Under the pieces are notes generated by a model, which had not been told where the DNA came from, did not search any database, and was given only the letters and a program-made list of their open reading frames with translations. From assembly GCA_023132135.1 (NCBI GenBank), contig JAGLYR010000229.1, positions 1 to 8,312 of the forward strand: a stretch of DNA of 8,312 bases. The letters run 5' to 3'. This DNA is from Candidatus Eiseniibacteriota bacterium. Lineage in GTDB: Bacteria; Arandabacterota; Arandabacteria; JAGLYR01. A program made the translations under genes and the position numbers. Shown piece by piece: positions 1 through 6,235 of the stretch. The stretch's first letter is position 1, and each line of letters starts with the position of its first letter.

Positions 1-3000
1 CACGTAGCACTCCGCGATCCAGAACTGGGTCTCAGCGCCCACCTCCGGCGACGCCACAGGCAGAACGGCCTCGTACGCGGCAATCGCTTCGCTGTACTGA
101 CCCGCCTCCTGCAGAGCGTACCCGATCTTGAAGGCGACCCGGTCCCGGCCTTCGAACTCGGGGAACTGTCGCAGCAGTTGCTGGTAGGTCCGCGCGGCCT
201 CATCCCACTTGTCCTGCTTTTCCTGGGAGAGACCCAGGTTGAAGAATGCTTCCCGCGCCAATCCCTTGCCGCCCTCGATCCCGACCACCCGCTGGTAGCT
301 CTCCTCAGCTTGCGCATACTGGTTCATCAGGTAGTGCGTGGATCCGAGTCGGAACCACGCGCCGGCCAGGATTTCCGGACCCGGATTGGCCTGCACAATG
401 GAAACCAGCAGATCGCGGGCCTCCGCGTATTCCCTCGCGCCCAAGTGACGGAGCGCTATCTCATAGCGGGCAGCCAGTCCGAGGTCATCCGCCGGGAAGT
501 TCTCCATCACCATCGCGAACATGCGGAGTCCCTCTTCGTCGTTACCTGTCCGGACCAGGTGGCGACCCCGCGTGAGAACTACGCTCGCCAGGGTCGCAGC
601 CGGAGGTTCCTCCCCTCGCAACGCGACAAGGACGCTGTCTCCTTCCAGACCCTGGTCCGATTGGTAGAACGCGATGGCCTGGTTCCGGAGAACCCCCACG
701 CGAAGCTCCTCGGGCAGGGCTCCTGACCGCGCATGGCGGTAGGCTCCCGCCGCGCTTTCGTCCTGGCCGATGGCGAGCAACACGTCTCCCAACCGCGCCC
801 AGACCTCCGCTTCCAGATCCCGCGACGGGGCCGAGGCCAGCAGGGCCCGGTACGTCTGCTCCGCGCCCGGGAAATCGCCACTCTCCTGCTGGATTTTCCC
901 CTTCAGAAGAACCGCCCGATCCGCAGTGGGAAGCCCCCTGGTGTGTGAGATGAGCTCATCCAGATGCGAGACGGCCTCAGCCCCGCGCCCCAACCTGCCC
1001 AGGGACTCCGCCAGTCCCAGCTGCGCCCGTTGCCGCAGCGCAGGCTGAGTCGTCCGTGCGAGGGCCACTTCAAAGGACTCCACAGCAGCTTCGTAGTCGC
1101 CCGACCCCTCGTACAGATCTCCCATGTCCATCGCCGCCCGAACAGACCAGGGAGAATCGCCGAAGTCCCGGACCAGCCGTTTCAGAAGATGGGCGGCCGG
1201 TCCCCGCTGCTCCGCCCGCTGAAGGCTCTCGGCCTGGCGGTAGATCATCTCCGGCTCGAGAGGCCGGTTGCGATACCGACCCACGAGCCGTTCATACCGG
1301 GCCGCTGCTTCCGCATGGATCCCCGCTCCAAACCAGCAACGCGCCTCGCCCAGCAGTGCCTTCTCCTCCAGGTCCGGGTCGTTCCCGGCGACAATCCGAA
1401 AGATCTCTGCAGCCGTGGCAAAGCGATCCGCTTCTCCCAGGTTCGCCAGCCGCTCGTTGGTTCGGGCCAGTTCCCACCGGGCGCTCGGGTCCGATGCGCC
1501 GAACTTCTCCGCGAAGTCATCCAGAAGGCGAAGCTCGAGGAGGACTCTCCCTTCCTCCTCTCCTTCCCAGACAGTAATCTCCATGCGGTCCAGAATCCAC
1601 TGCGCCTCCCGCGCCCACGGGCTGTCCGGATACTCCGCCACGACGCGGGACAGATCCGCCGATGCGCGCTCGACCAGCTGCACGCCCTCGGGGTCGGATT
1701 GATCACTGCGGGGATCCGCAGCAATCCGCCAGAGACTCATGCCCCGGCGGTAGAGCGCGCGGCCTTCCGGATCCGCATCCGCGCCGCTTTCCCGGACGGA
1801 TTCATAGTGAGATGCAGCGGCCCTGTAGTCCCTGAGATCCTCAAACGCCACGTCGGCAGCGAGCAGGGTACGCGGGCCTTCGCCCTCGAGTGCTCCCTGC
1901 AGTCTCAAGCGCGCTGTCTGCCAATCGGGGAGAAGGTACGTGTCGATGAAGTCGATGGATGCCTGGGCAGGCTCTGCAGCCGGGGATGTCGGGTATTCCT
2001 TCACTATCTGCTGGAGAGCAACGCGAGCCCGGTCTGCGAAATCCACATCCAGCCAGCACTCCCCAGCCTTGAGAAGCGCCTCGGGCGCTTCAGAGGAATA
2101 GGGGTAGTCCCCTGCGACTCGTTCCAGCACTTCTGCAGCGCCCGCCTTCCTGTCCAGTCGATCGGCCAGAGTCTGGCCCACCATGTAGAGAACTTCGGGC
2201 GATCGCGGGTGCCGCGGGCTCTGAAGCCAGAAACGCTCGAATGCATTGGCTGCGAGGCGGTACCAGCCCGCGTCGAGGTAGGTCTCGGCAATCCGCCACC
2301 GGGCCTCGCTCGCCAGTCCGGATCCTGCAGAAGTGGCCTCAACAATCTGGTACGTCTGGACAGCCCTGGAAAAATCCCCTGTTCCGCGATAGGCAGTGGC
2401 CAGGACCATGAGCAACTCGGTGGAGAGTCGTTCCCTGGCTTCCGCCACAACGAGCACTCGGATCGCGTTGTCCCAGTGCTTCCCTTTCGCATAGACCCGG
2501 CCCGCCAGAAACAACTGTTCGGTGGATCGATCCCCGGCGACGAGATCTGCGGCCTCTTCGTGGGCCTTGCCCGAGCTGTCCCAGTCCTCTTCCTTCGCTC
2601 GAACAGAAGCCAGCGAGACCCACGCTTCATACCTGAGCAGAGAATCCGCACAGTTGACCGCAGCTATGCCGTACGCCGTCGCGGCATCCTCCAACTGACG
2701 CAGCTCCGCGTGAATGCGGCCCGCCTCGAGACGCGTCTCGCACGCGTCGCCCCCCAGCTGTGACTCATCCAGCTTCCTGAGAACCGCCGTCGCCTGCTCT
2801 TCCTCGCCGAGTCGCGTGAGCGCTTTGGCCTGTCCCAGGAGGGCGATGACTCTCAGAGAATCCGGGGCATCGTCGCTCACCTTCGCAAGAAAACCGAGAC
2901 CCCGCCTGGCCTGCCCGAGATTGAGCGTGATGAGTCCCGAGCGAACGGCCGCTTCCTGGTACTGCGGACAATCGGGGTAGCGACCCACAAGGGTGGCGTA

Positions 3001-3390
3001 CGCATCCAGGGCCCTCGCGGGCTCCTGAATCCTCTCCCGCGCCTTGCCCATGAGGAGAAACGCGCCACAGGCCCGCGATCTTCCTACGGGATTGATCGTG
3101 AGGGGTTCGACCACGTCAATCGTCCGTTGCCAATCCCCCGCGCCGTAGTAGCTCCTGGCAGCCCAGAGCCGCGCTTCACTGGCTCTCTCCCTGTCCGCGC
3201 TCAGCCCCGAGATCCTGAGGAACTCTTCCGCAGCGGGCAGGTACATCGCGTCCCGGTACAGCTGCATCGCGAAACGGAAGGGATCGGACGCCGTGGCGGA
3301 TTGAGCGAAGGCCGGGAGCAGACCCGCGAGGCCCAGAGTAATCCCCATGCATCCCAGCACAATTCCAGCGACCGCAGCCGGATGTCTCAC
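1..3390 (-). CDS. Large secreted tetratricopeptide-repeat (TPR) protein, C-terminus beyond the window
   Basis: Translating the minus strand from 3390 gives 1130 codons with no stop, running off the left edge, so the protein is longer than 1130 residues. I chose GTG at 3390 because CCTCC at 3397-3401 (GGAGG on the coding strand) lies 6 bases upstream. An in-frame ATG at 3405 has no such site. Residues 1-29 form a signal peptide: MRHPAAVAG, a long hydrophobic run, then a likely cleavage after LLPAFA. The rest is almost wholly paired helices of TPR type. Typical segments are MGDLYEGSGDYEAAVESF, RLGSTHYLMNQYAQAEESY and IGYALQEAGQYSEAIAAYEA, often separated by YP/FP-type linkers as in BamD/CpoB-like proteins. 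TPR arrays are protein-interaction scaffolds. A periplasmic or cell-envelope role is inferred from the signal peptide. The partner is unknown and no enzyme domain is visible. VLGC at residues 11-14 is a possible lipobox but sits early in the hydrophobic run, so signal peptidase I processing is more likely. Confidence 0.9.
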   Translation of the reverse strand, partial: MRHPAAVAGIVLGCMGITLGLAGLLPAFAQSATASDPFRFAMQLYRDAMYLPAAEEFLRISGLSADRERASEARLWAARSYYGAGDWQRTIDVVEPLTINPVGRSRACGAFLLMGKARERIQEPARALDAYATLVGRYPDCPQYQEAAVRSGLITLNLGQARRGLGFLAKVSDDAPDSLRVIALLGQAKALTRLGEEEQATAVLRKLDESQLGGDACETRLEAGRIHAELRQLEDAATAYGIAAVNCADSLLRYEAWVSLASVRAKEEDWDSSGKAHEEAADLVAGDRSTEQLFLAGRVYAKGKHWDNAIRVLVVAEARERLSTELLMVLATAYRGTGDFSRAVQTYQIVEATSAGSGLASEARWRIAETYLDAGWYRLAANAFERFWLQSPRHPRSPEVLYMVGQTLADRLDRKAGAAEVLERVAGDYPYSSEAPEALLKAGECWLDVDFADRARVALQQIVKEYPTSPAAEPAQASIDFIDTYLLPDWQTARLRLQGALEGEGPRTLLAADVAFEDLRDYRAAASHYESVRESGADADPEGRALYRRGMSLWRIAADPRSDQSDPEGVQLVERASADLSRVVAEYPDSPWAREAQWILDRMEITVWEGEEEGRVLLELRLLDDFAEKFGASDPSARWELARTNERLANLGEADRFATAAEIFRIVAGNDPDLEEKALLGEARCWFGAGIHAEAAARYERLVGRYRNRPLEPEMIYRQAESLQRAEQRGPAAHLLKRLVRDFGDSPWSVRAAMDMGDLYEGSGDYEAAVESFEVALARTTQPALRQRAQLGLAESLGRLGRGAEAVSHLDELISHTRGLPTADRAVLLKGKIQQESGDFPGAEQTYRALLASAPSRDLEAEVWARLGDVLLAIGQDESAAGAYRHARSGALPEELRVGVLRNQAIAFYQSDQGLEGDSVLVALRGEEPPAATLASVVLTRGRHLVRTGNDEEGLRMFAMVMENFPADDLGLAARYEIALRHLGAREYAEARDLLVSIVQANPGPEILAGAWFRLGSTHYLMNQYAQAEESYQRVVGIEGGKGLAREAFFNLGLSQEKQDKWDEAARTYQQLLRQFPEFEGRDRVAFKIGYALQEAGQYSEAIAAYEAVLPVASPEVGAETQFWIAECYV

Positions 3391-3396
3391 CCCACA

Positions 3397-3401
3397 CCTC
3401 C
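3397..3401 (-). promoter_or_regulatory. Ribosome binding site deciding the TPR gene start
   Basis: The coding strand reads GGAGG here, 6 bases before GTG at 3390. It supports GTG rather than the ATG at 3403-3405, which lies upstream of this site and has only weak purine-rich sequence before it. No convincing -35/-10 pair was found further upstream. Confidence 0.6.
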
Positions 3402-3405
3402 GCAT

Positions 3406-3549
3406 CTCAGGGGAACCCCAAGTTTGGACAGCAATTCTCAACATGGCTTCAGGCTAATGAATCAGGATATCACCGGGTAGGACGTATCGTCAATGGATTT
3501 GCCTGCGGCGACCGTAGGGCATGTTCAACCCCCCGGCAATTCGGCACGA
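3406..3549. other. Non-coding upstream region of the TPR gene
   Basis: I see no gene here. The stretch holds the 5' region of the minus-strand TPR gene. No clear sigma-70 promoter was identified. CAACCCC at 3526-3532 can pair with GGGGTTG at 3550-3556 around a 17-base loop, so the flank may fold together with the left end of the repeat element that begins at 3550. Confidence 0.4.
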
Positions 3550-3571
3550 GGGGTTGTTGAAAAAACCTCCC

Positions 3572-3600
3572 AACCGTTCGTCCTGAGCCCGTCGAAGGAC
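3572..3600 (+). repeat. GTTCGTCCTGAG repeat, copy 1 (short form)
   Basis: This copy runs from AACCGTTCGTCCTGAG to GTCGAAGGAC. GTCCT and AGGAC pair to form a small hairpin. It is the compact form of the dispersed repeat and shares its first 16 bases with copy 2. Confidence 0.7.
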
Positions 3601-3620
3601 ACCCACATTGCCGTCCCCCA

Positions 3621-3683
3621 AACCGTTCGTCCTGAGTGCGGCAGGCTCGCCGCAAGGCCGGAGAGTGCCGTGTATCGAAGGAC
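3621..3683 (+). repeat. GTTCGTCCTGAG repeat, copy 2 (extended form)
   Basis: This copy has the same 16-base head as copy 1 and the same TCGAAGGAC tail, but about 38 bases lie between them, including the stem TGCGGC/GCCGCA. The extra bases replace the short middle of copy 1, so the two copies are different variants and not simple duplicates. Confidence 0.65.
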
Positions 3684-3788
3684 CGCAGCGACTCCGTCGC
3701 CGCGTGACGGGAGAACGGGACTTTTTCAACAACCCCAAACAGACTGCTTCACCAAGAATCCGGCGGTGCGAACATGCGAGATGACAAC

Positions 3789-3828
3789 GAGCCAGACCCC
3801 GAAATGTGGCATTGCAGAACCTGACCCC
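3789..3828 (-). repeat. Paired CAGACCCC / CTGACCCC box, RAYT- or IS200-type end
   Basis: Two related boxes, GAGCCAGACCCC (3789-3800) and GAACCTGACCCC (3817-3828), flank AATGTGGCATTGCA-like sequence. On the minus strand this reads GGGGTCAGGTTCTGCA then GGGGTCTGGCTC. I recognise this pattern as a dispersed repeat often seen next to REP-associated tyrosine transposase genes. That is family memory and not a search result. Here it lies about 2.5 kb from the RAYT pseudogene in this window. Confidence 0.45.
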
Positions 3829-3889
3829 AAGGGCCCTACTCACCCAAAACACCTGCGAGTGCGAAGTGATCGTCAGGGGCATTCCGTAA

Positions 3890-4615
3890 TCACCTGTCTC
3901 GAATGACCTCCGAGTTACGAGCGTCATTCAGAAACCTCTCAAGGGCCGCCCGCGTGTACCAATAGCTACCGTACTCGAGGGCCTTAGGCTCGAAGCGAGC
4001 CAACTTCTCTTTGGACGCTATCGTGGCAAGATCCAGAAGAAGCGAGTTGGCCGCATCCCTGCAAACGCGTGCCATCTGATCAACGCGCGAGATCCTCCGT
4101 ACATCAGCAGTATTCGCCACTCGCGCAAGCACGGACCCAAGAGAGGCTGGCTCGGTGAAGAGCGCTCGGCATTGAATTGCGGCCGCAAATGTATTAGGAT
4201 CTGATTGGGAGAGCGCCGCCCCGAGCAATCCAAGTACCGCAAAACCAGTTAGCACGTCCATCATTGATTCAGCTGGCCCGTAGTCGATGCGCTCCAAGTC
4301 AACTGTTCCCCGGACGCGCGGCGTTTCACCTGCAAAGGCAGCCCGAAATGGATTAGGCCCAATAGTCAGTACCCAATGTTTGCTTCCCCAGCCATGATGC
4401 TCGAGACGGATCGCGTAGAGGAGTTGCGAGTCCAGAGCGTTCTCGAGACACGCTGATAGCAGGCTGTCGGATGCCCCTCCAGTGACATCTCGCACAATCA
4501 TAAGCACTGGGACTCGATCTTGTTCCCGGACAGGAACGAATGTCGCGTGGGAACAGCCAAGGAGCACAGAAATGACCAGAGTAACGGAGATCATGCGGAT
4601 TTTCCGGCGGTTCAA
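3890..4615 (-). CDS. Uncharacterised lipoprotein (241 aa)
   Basis: The start is TTG at 4615, because CCCTCC at 4623-4628 (GGAGGG on the coding strand) sits 7 bases upstream. The first ATG (residue 8, 4594) has no comparable site. The N-terminus is MNRRKIR followed by a hydrophobic run ending in LLGC, with Cys21 as the lipidation site, so export and anchoring to a membrane are likely. After the lipobox comes a mixed alpha/beta region (VPVLMIVRDV near 35-44, WVLTIGPNPF near 81-90, a beta-like stretch to about 112). A short hydrophobic segment VLTGFAVLGLLGAAL follows at about 121-135. The C-terminal third is helical and ends in a charged tail. The internal hydrophobic stretch could insert into a membrane or be a buried glycine-rich hairpin. 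I do not recognise the family. The gene stands alone and is divergent from the zinc-ribbon gene. Function unknown. Confidence 0.8.
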   Translation of the reverse strand: MNRRKIRMISVTLVISVLLGCSHATFVPVREQDRVPVLMIVRDVTGGASDSLLSACLENALDSQLLYAIRLEHHGWGSKHWVLTIGPNPFRAAFAGETPRVRGTVDLERIDYGPAESMMDVLTGFAVLGLLGAALSQSDPNTFAAAIQCRALFTEPASLGSVLARVANTADVRRISRVDQMARVCRDAANSLLLDLATIASKEKLARFEPKALEYGSYWYTRAALERFLNDARNSEVIRDR

Positions 4616-4622
4616 TCGAGTA

Positions 4623-4628
4623 CCCTCC
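4623..4628 (-). promoter_or_regulatory. Ribosome binding site supporting the TTG start of the lipoprotein
   Basis: GGAGGG on the coding strand, 7 bases before TTG at 4615. This is the reason for preferring the rare TTG codon over the downstream ATG. Confidence 0.65.
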
Positions 4629-4705
4629 GATCAGGTATCCAAGTGAATAGTCCAACGCAGCGGCTTAGCTGCGGCGACCACTTTTCGGACGCCAGCGAAT
4701 GGTAG

Positions 4706-4747
4706 CTTAGTGCCAGCTTACGGGACGTTGTCAACTTAGTCAACTAA
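4706..4747 (-). promoter_or_regulatory. Possible lipoprotein promoter with tandem GTCAACTwA boxes
   Basis: GTCAACTTA (4730-4738) and GTCAACTAA (4739-4747) are adjacent near-identical 9-mers. On the minus strand they create TTGACA (4729-4734) and TTGACT. The -10 side is poor: ACTAAG lies 17 bases from TTGACA, and TAAGCT lies 17 bases from TTGACT. The tandem boxes could instead bind a regulator. Weak support. Confidence 0.3.
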
Positions 4748-4758
4748 TGCCCCCCATC

Positions 4759-4773
4759 ACAATCGGCGATTGT
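4759..4773. promoter_or_regulatory. Palindromic operator-like site
   Basis: ACAATCGGCGATTGT has 7-base arms around one central base. Its right arm overlaps the -35 hexamer of the plus-strand promoter beginning at 4770, a typical position for a repressor site. The regulator is not identified. Confidence 0.4.
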
Positions 4774-4798
4774 CACAGAACTATCAAACGCGTATTAT
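4770..4798 (+). promoter_or_regulatory. Sigma-70-like promoter for the zinc-ribbon gene
   Basis: TTGTCA (4770-4775), 17-base spacer, TATTAT (4793-4798): five of six matches at each hexamer and ideal spacing. The predicted transcription start is about 4805, giving a ~20-base leader before GTG at 4826. This promoter probably drives the plus-strand run up to 6008. Confidence 0.55.
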
Positions 4799-4825
4799 GT
4801 CCCGGGAAGCACTGGCCTCCTCATT

Positions 4826-5047
4826 GTGGCTGTGTTGCCATCTTCGAAAGAGAAGGAGAAAGAGCAAACCCAGGAGACTGGTGAATCTGGCGATTACCGG
4901 AAGTGTCTATACTGCGCGGAGTTGATCCGTAAGGAGGCGGTGAAGTGTCGGTACTGTCAGAGCCAGGTGGAGCCGATCGTCGTGAGTATGGGTGGTGAGC
5001 TACCAGCAACCGAAACACGCCCACGAAGAGAGTTCCGAAACCGTTGA
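4826..5047 (+). CDS. Small zinc-ribbon protein, UPF0547-like (73 aa)
   Basis: The protein begins with a very charged tail (PSSKEKEKEQTQETGESGD) and then has one clear zinc-binding unit, KCLYCAELIRKEAVKCRYCQ. Its cysteines are at 27, 30, 41 and 44, spaced CxxC-x10-CxxC. This matches the short CPFCAEEIK.EA..C+YC motif of the UPF0547/zinc-ribbon type, which is usually an accessory module attached to other domains. Here it stands almost alone, with a ~29-residue basic C-terminal tail. The start is GTG at 4826 and its SD is weak. It could be a small stand-alone zinc protein or the surviving end of a once larger protein. Function unknown. Confidence 0.6.
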   Translation: MAVLPSSKEKEKEQTQETGESGDYRKCLYCAELIRKEAVKCRYCQSQVEPIVVSMGGELPATETRPRREFRNR

Positions 5048-5092
5048 AGGGTTGGCAATTACGGAAGAAGCGGGTGATAGACAGGAGCTCCC

Positions 5093-5185
5093 ATGCTGAA
5101 TCTCCTCTACTACGGCGACAACCTGGAAGTCCTCCGGCGCTACGTGAAGGATGAGACCGTCGAAGAGTTTGGGGTTGGGGGATAG
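5093..5185 (+). pseudogene. N-terminal relic of a site-specific DNA methyltransferase
   Basis: ATG at 5093 follows AGGAG (5083-5087) by 5 bases and opens MLNLLYYGDNLEVLRRYVKD, then ETV, before the reading departs into EEFGVGG and a stop at 5183. MxNLLYYGDNLxVLRRxxKDExVDLIYLDPPF is the hallmark N-terminus of DNA N-4/N-6 methyltransferases of restriction-modification systems. Homology stops exactly where DLIYLDPPF, with its catalytic DPPF box, should follow. The SAM-binding motif and target-recognition region are also missing. It is therefore a deletion or insertion scar and cannot methylate DNA. The intact SD suggests the break is recent or that the short peptide is still translated. Confidence 0.7.
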
Positions 5186-5240
5186 CGAATGACGACTAGT
5201 CCCGTTGGCATCTGGGGACAAAGTTGAGAGGTTTCTGAGA

Positions 5241-6008
5241 ATGCGACCAGCGATGTTCGCAAGCCGGACGGAAATCGACAAGCAGCTTCTTCGGATCATG
5301 GGCGTCCACACTCCCCAGAATGCAGCAATGCTGGTCCGTCTCTTCTATGATACTACGAAGATAGCGTACTACGCACTCCAGAGAAAGATTGAAACGTTGC
5401 TTGAGGGCAGGAGGAGGCCCAAGCGCAAGGATATTCGACTGAGACGCACCGAGATTACCCGATTGCTGAGGCTCGTGGATTTCCACTATTCGAAGACCGG
5501 GTGCTACGACGCCTGCCATGAACTCACGCAATGCTTTGGCTGGAAATTCACTGAAGCTGACGCGTGCAAATTCTTTGAACAATACGTCGAAGGCGAGACG
5601 AAGGACAGACAGGGACGGGTTGTACTCATAGATCTCGACGCTTTCAAGTTCATGTATAAGGACCCAAAGACGGGAGGCCATGACGTTTCACCGGAGAACT
5701 ACGTCCCATCTAGGGGCAAGCGTCTGCCCTGGATAAGACACACGATCCGGAATACTGACGCGATTTATGAGCGCGTTGTGCGAGAAGACAGAGAAATCAT
5801 GTACGTGGCCGAGTACAAGATACCATTTGGTGATGGGAAGTTCGACTTCTTCTATTGGCTTGTGATTGCGAGCAAGTACCGGAAAGATCGGGTGGGGCCC
5901 TTTAAGTTCCGAACAGCCTTTTTCGTAATGCCCAATGGATACAACTCGTTTCTTAAGCGTCTCGAGACCTACGGTCCGGCTCGGCGACCAAAACAGAGGG
6001 CCCCCTGA
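5241..6008 (+). CDS. Two-part protein with C-terminal BECR/phage-nuclease-like domain (255 aa)
   Basis: I prefer ATG at 5241: GAGAGG (5226-5231) lies 9 bases upstream. The frame is also open back to TTG at 5205, which has no SD. Residues ~1-120 (ATG numbering) are mostly helical with a very basic patch (RRRPKRKDIRLRR, ~57-69), followed by a Cys-containing segment CYDACHELTQC (~88-98). The C-terminal half begins RQGRVVLIDLDAFKFMYKDP, then RGKRLPWIRHTIRNTDAIYER (~158-178 in part), a strand IMYVAEYKI, a strand DFFYWLVIAS and FKFRTAFFV (~221-229). This order of a helix with RLPWI..TI, two strands and an (R)TAF strand resembles phage-associated barnase/EndoU/colicin/RelE (PBECR) nuclease-like domains, which would cleave RNA. 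Candidate active residues are His167, the Arg residues around it and Thr225. The fold assignment comes from pattern recognition and is not proven. No separate antitoxin gene is evident beside it. Confidence 0.65.
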   Translation: MRPAMFASRTEIDKQLLRIMGVHTPQNAAMLVRLFYDTTKIAYYALQRKIETLLEGRRRPKRKDIRLRRTEITRLLRLVDFHYSKTGCYDACHELTQCFGWKFTEADACKFFEQYVEGETKDRQGRVVLIDLDAFKFMYKDPKTGGHDVSPENYVPSRGKRLPWIRHTIRNTDAIYERVVREDREIMYVAEYKIPFGDGKFDFFYWLVIASKYRKDRVGPFKFRTAFFVMPNGYNSFLKRLETYGPARRPKQRAP

Positions 6009-6021
6009 CGGGAGCCCTCTG
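5994..6021 (+). terminator. Strong hairpin overlapping the stop codon, likely transcription terminator
   Basis: CAGAGGGC (5994-6001) pairs perfectly with GCCCTCTG (6014-6021), and inner CCC/GGG can extend the stem. The TGA of the upstream gene (6006-6008) lies in the loop. No U-tract follows, so it is either a factor-aided terminator or an RNA 3'-end stabiliser. Confidence 0.5.
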
Positions 6022-6022
6022 T

Positions 6023-6070
6023 GGCTGGTGCAAATGGAGCCAGCACTCATCATCTGCAGCCCCACCAGCC
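6023..6070. repeat. Inverted repeat GGCTGGTG / CACCAGCC
   Basis: An 8-base perfect stem (6023-6030 with 6063-6070) encloses a 32-base loop that contains the competing pairing TGGCT/AGCCA. It follows directly on the terminator hairpin and may belong to it or mark the edge of a mobile segment. It is not a tRNA: no cloverleaf arms are visible. Confidence 0.4.
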
Positions 6071-6107
6071 AAGCATGCAGAATAGACCGCTGACTATCAC
6101 AAGTACA

Positions 6108-6141
6108 TTGACAGTATAGCCCAGCCAGGACTAACTGTCAA
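6108..6141. repeat. Inverted repeat TTGACAGT / ACTGTCAA
   Basis: Perfect 8-base arms (6108-6115, 6134-6141) are separated by 18 bases in a lower-GC intergenic stretch. It could be a protein-binding site or an element end. TTGACA also looks like a -35, but I see no gene just downstream on the plus strand. Confidence 0.35.
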
Positions 6142-6235
6142 GACAAATATCGGCCCAGTATAGTAACTTCTTTAGGGGTAACGCGCCATGCCCCCCACTC
6201 TCGAGATCTCATTCGGCTACTCCCGGAGTATTCTG

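Larger units (their letters stand above)
3550..3736. repeat. ~187-bp palindromic/MITE-like element with 15-bp terminal inverted repeats
   Basis: GGGGTTGTTGAAAAA at 3550-3564 is matched perfectly by its reverse complement at 3722-3736. Between the ends lie two head-to-tail copies of an AACCGTTCGTCCTGAG box (3572-3587 and 3621-3636), each closed by TCGAAGGAC (ending at 3600 and 3683). The second copy contains the stem TGCGGC/GCCGCA. GTTCGTCCTGAG...TCGAAGGAC is, from memory, a very common dispersed intergenic repeat in environmental bacterial genomes, seen in spurious translations as LSPSKD- or RPEL-like peptides. No transposase lies inside, so any mobility would need a protein acting in trans. 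No clear target-site duplication is visible at the ends. Confidence 0.75.

Noticed and set aside
964-2763. A 599-codon open frame on the plus strand
   Set aside because: It is antisense to the TPR gene in GC-rich DNA. Its translation is low-complexity Arg/Pro/Ser-rich with no recognisable family, whereas the opposite strand gives clear TPR repeats.
3538-3550. AATTCGGCACGAG, identical to a well-known cDNA-library EcoRI adaptor
   Set aside because: Only 13 bases match, the flanks continue into native repeat sequence, and no vector follows. Treated as coincidence, though reads across the site would settle it.
3493-3906. A 137-codon plus-strand frame and a 145-codon minus-strand frame across the repeats
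   Set aside because: Both translate through the dispersed repeat (FVLSPSKD-type peptide), a familiar source of spurious proteins, and neither has an SD.
4353-4655. A 100-codon minus-strand frame overlapping the lipoprotein
   Set aside because: It is a shifted reading of the lipoprotein gene. The lipoprotein frame has the SD, signal peptide and lipobox.
5205-5240. TTG at 5205 as the start of the BECR-like protein
   Set aside because: No SD precedes it, whereas ATG at 5241 has GAGAGG 9 bases upstream. It remains a possible alternative.
6023-6070. tRNA-like sequence containing CCCCACCA
   Set aside because: No acceptor, D or T arms fold around it. The CACCA is explained by the inverted repeat.
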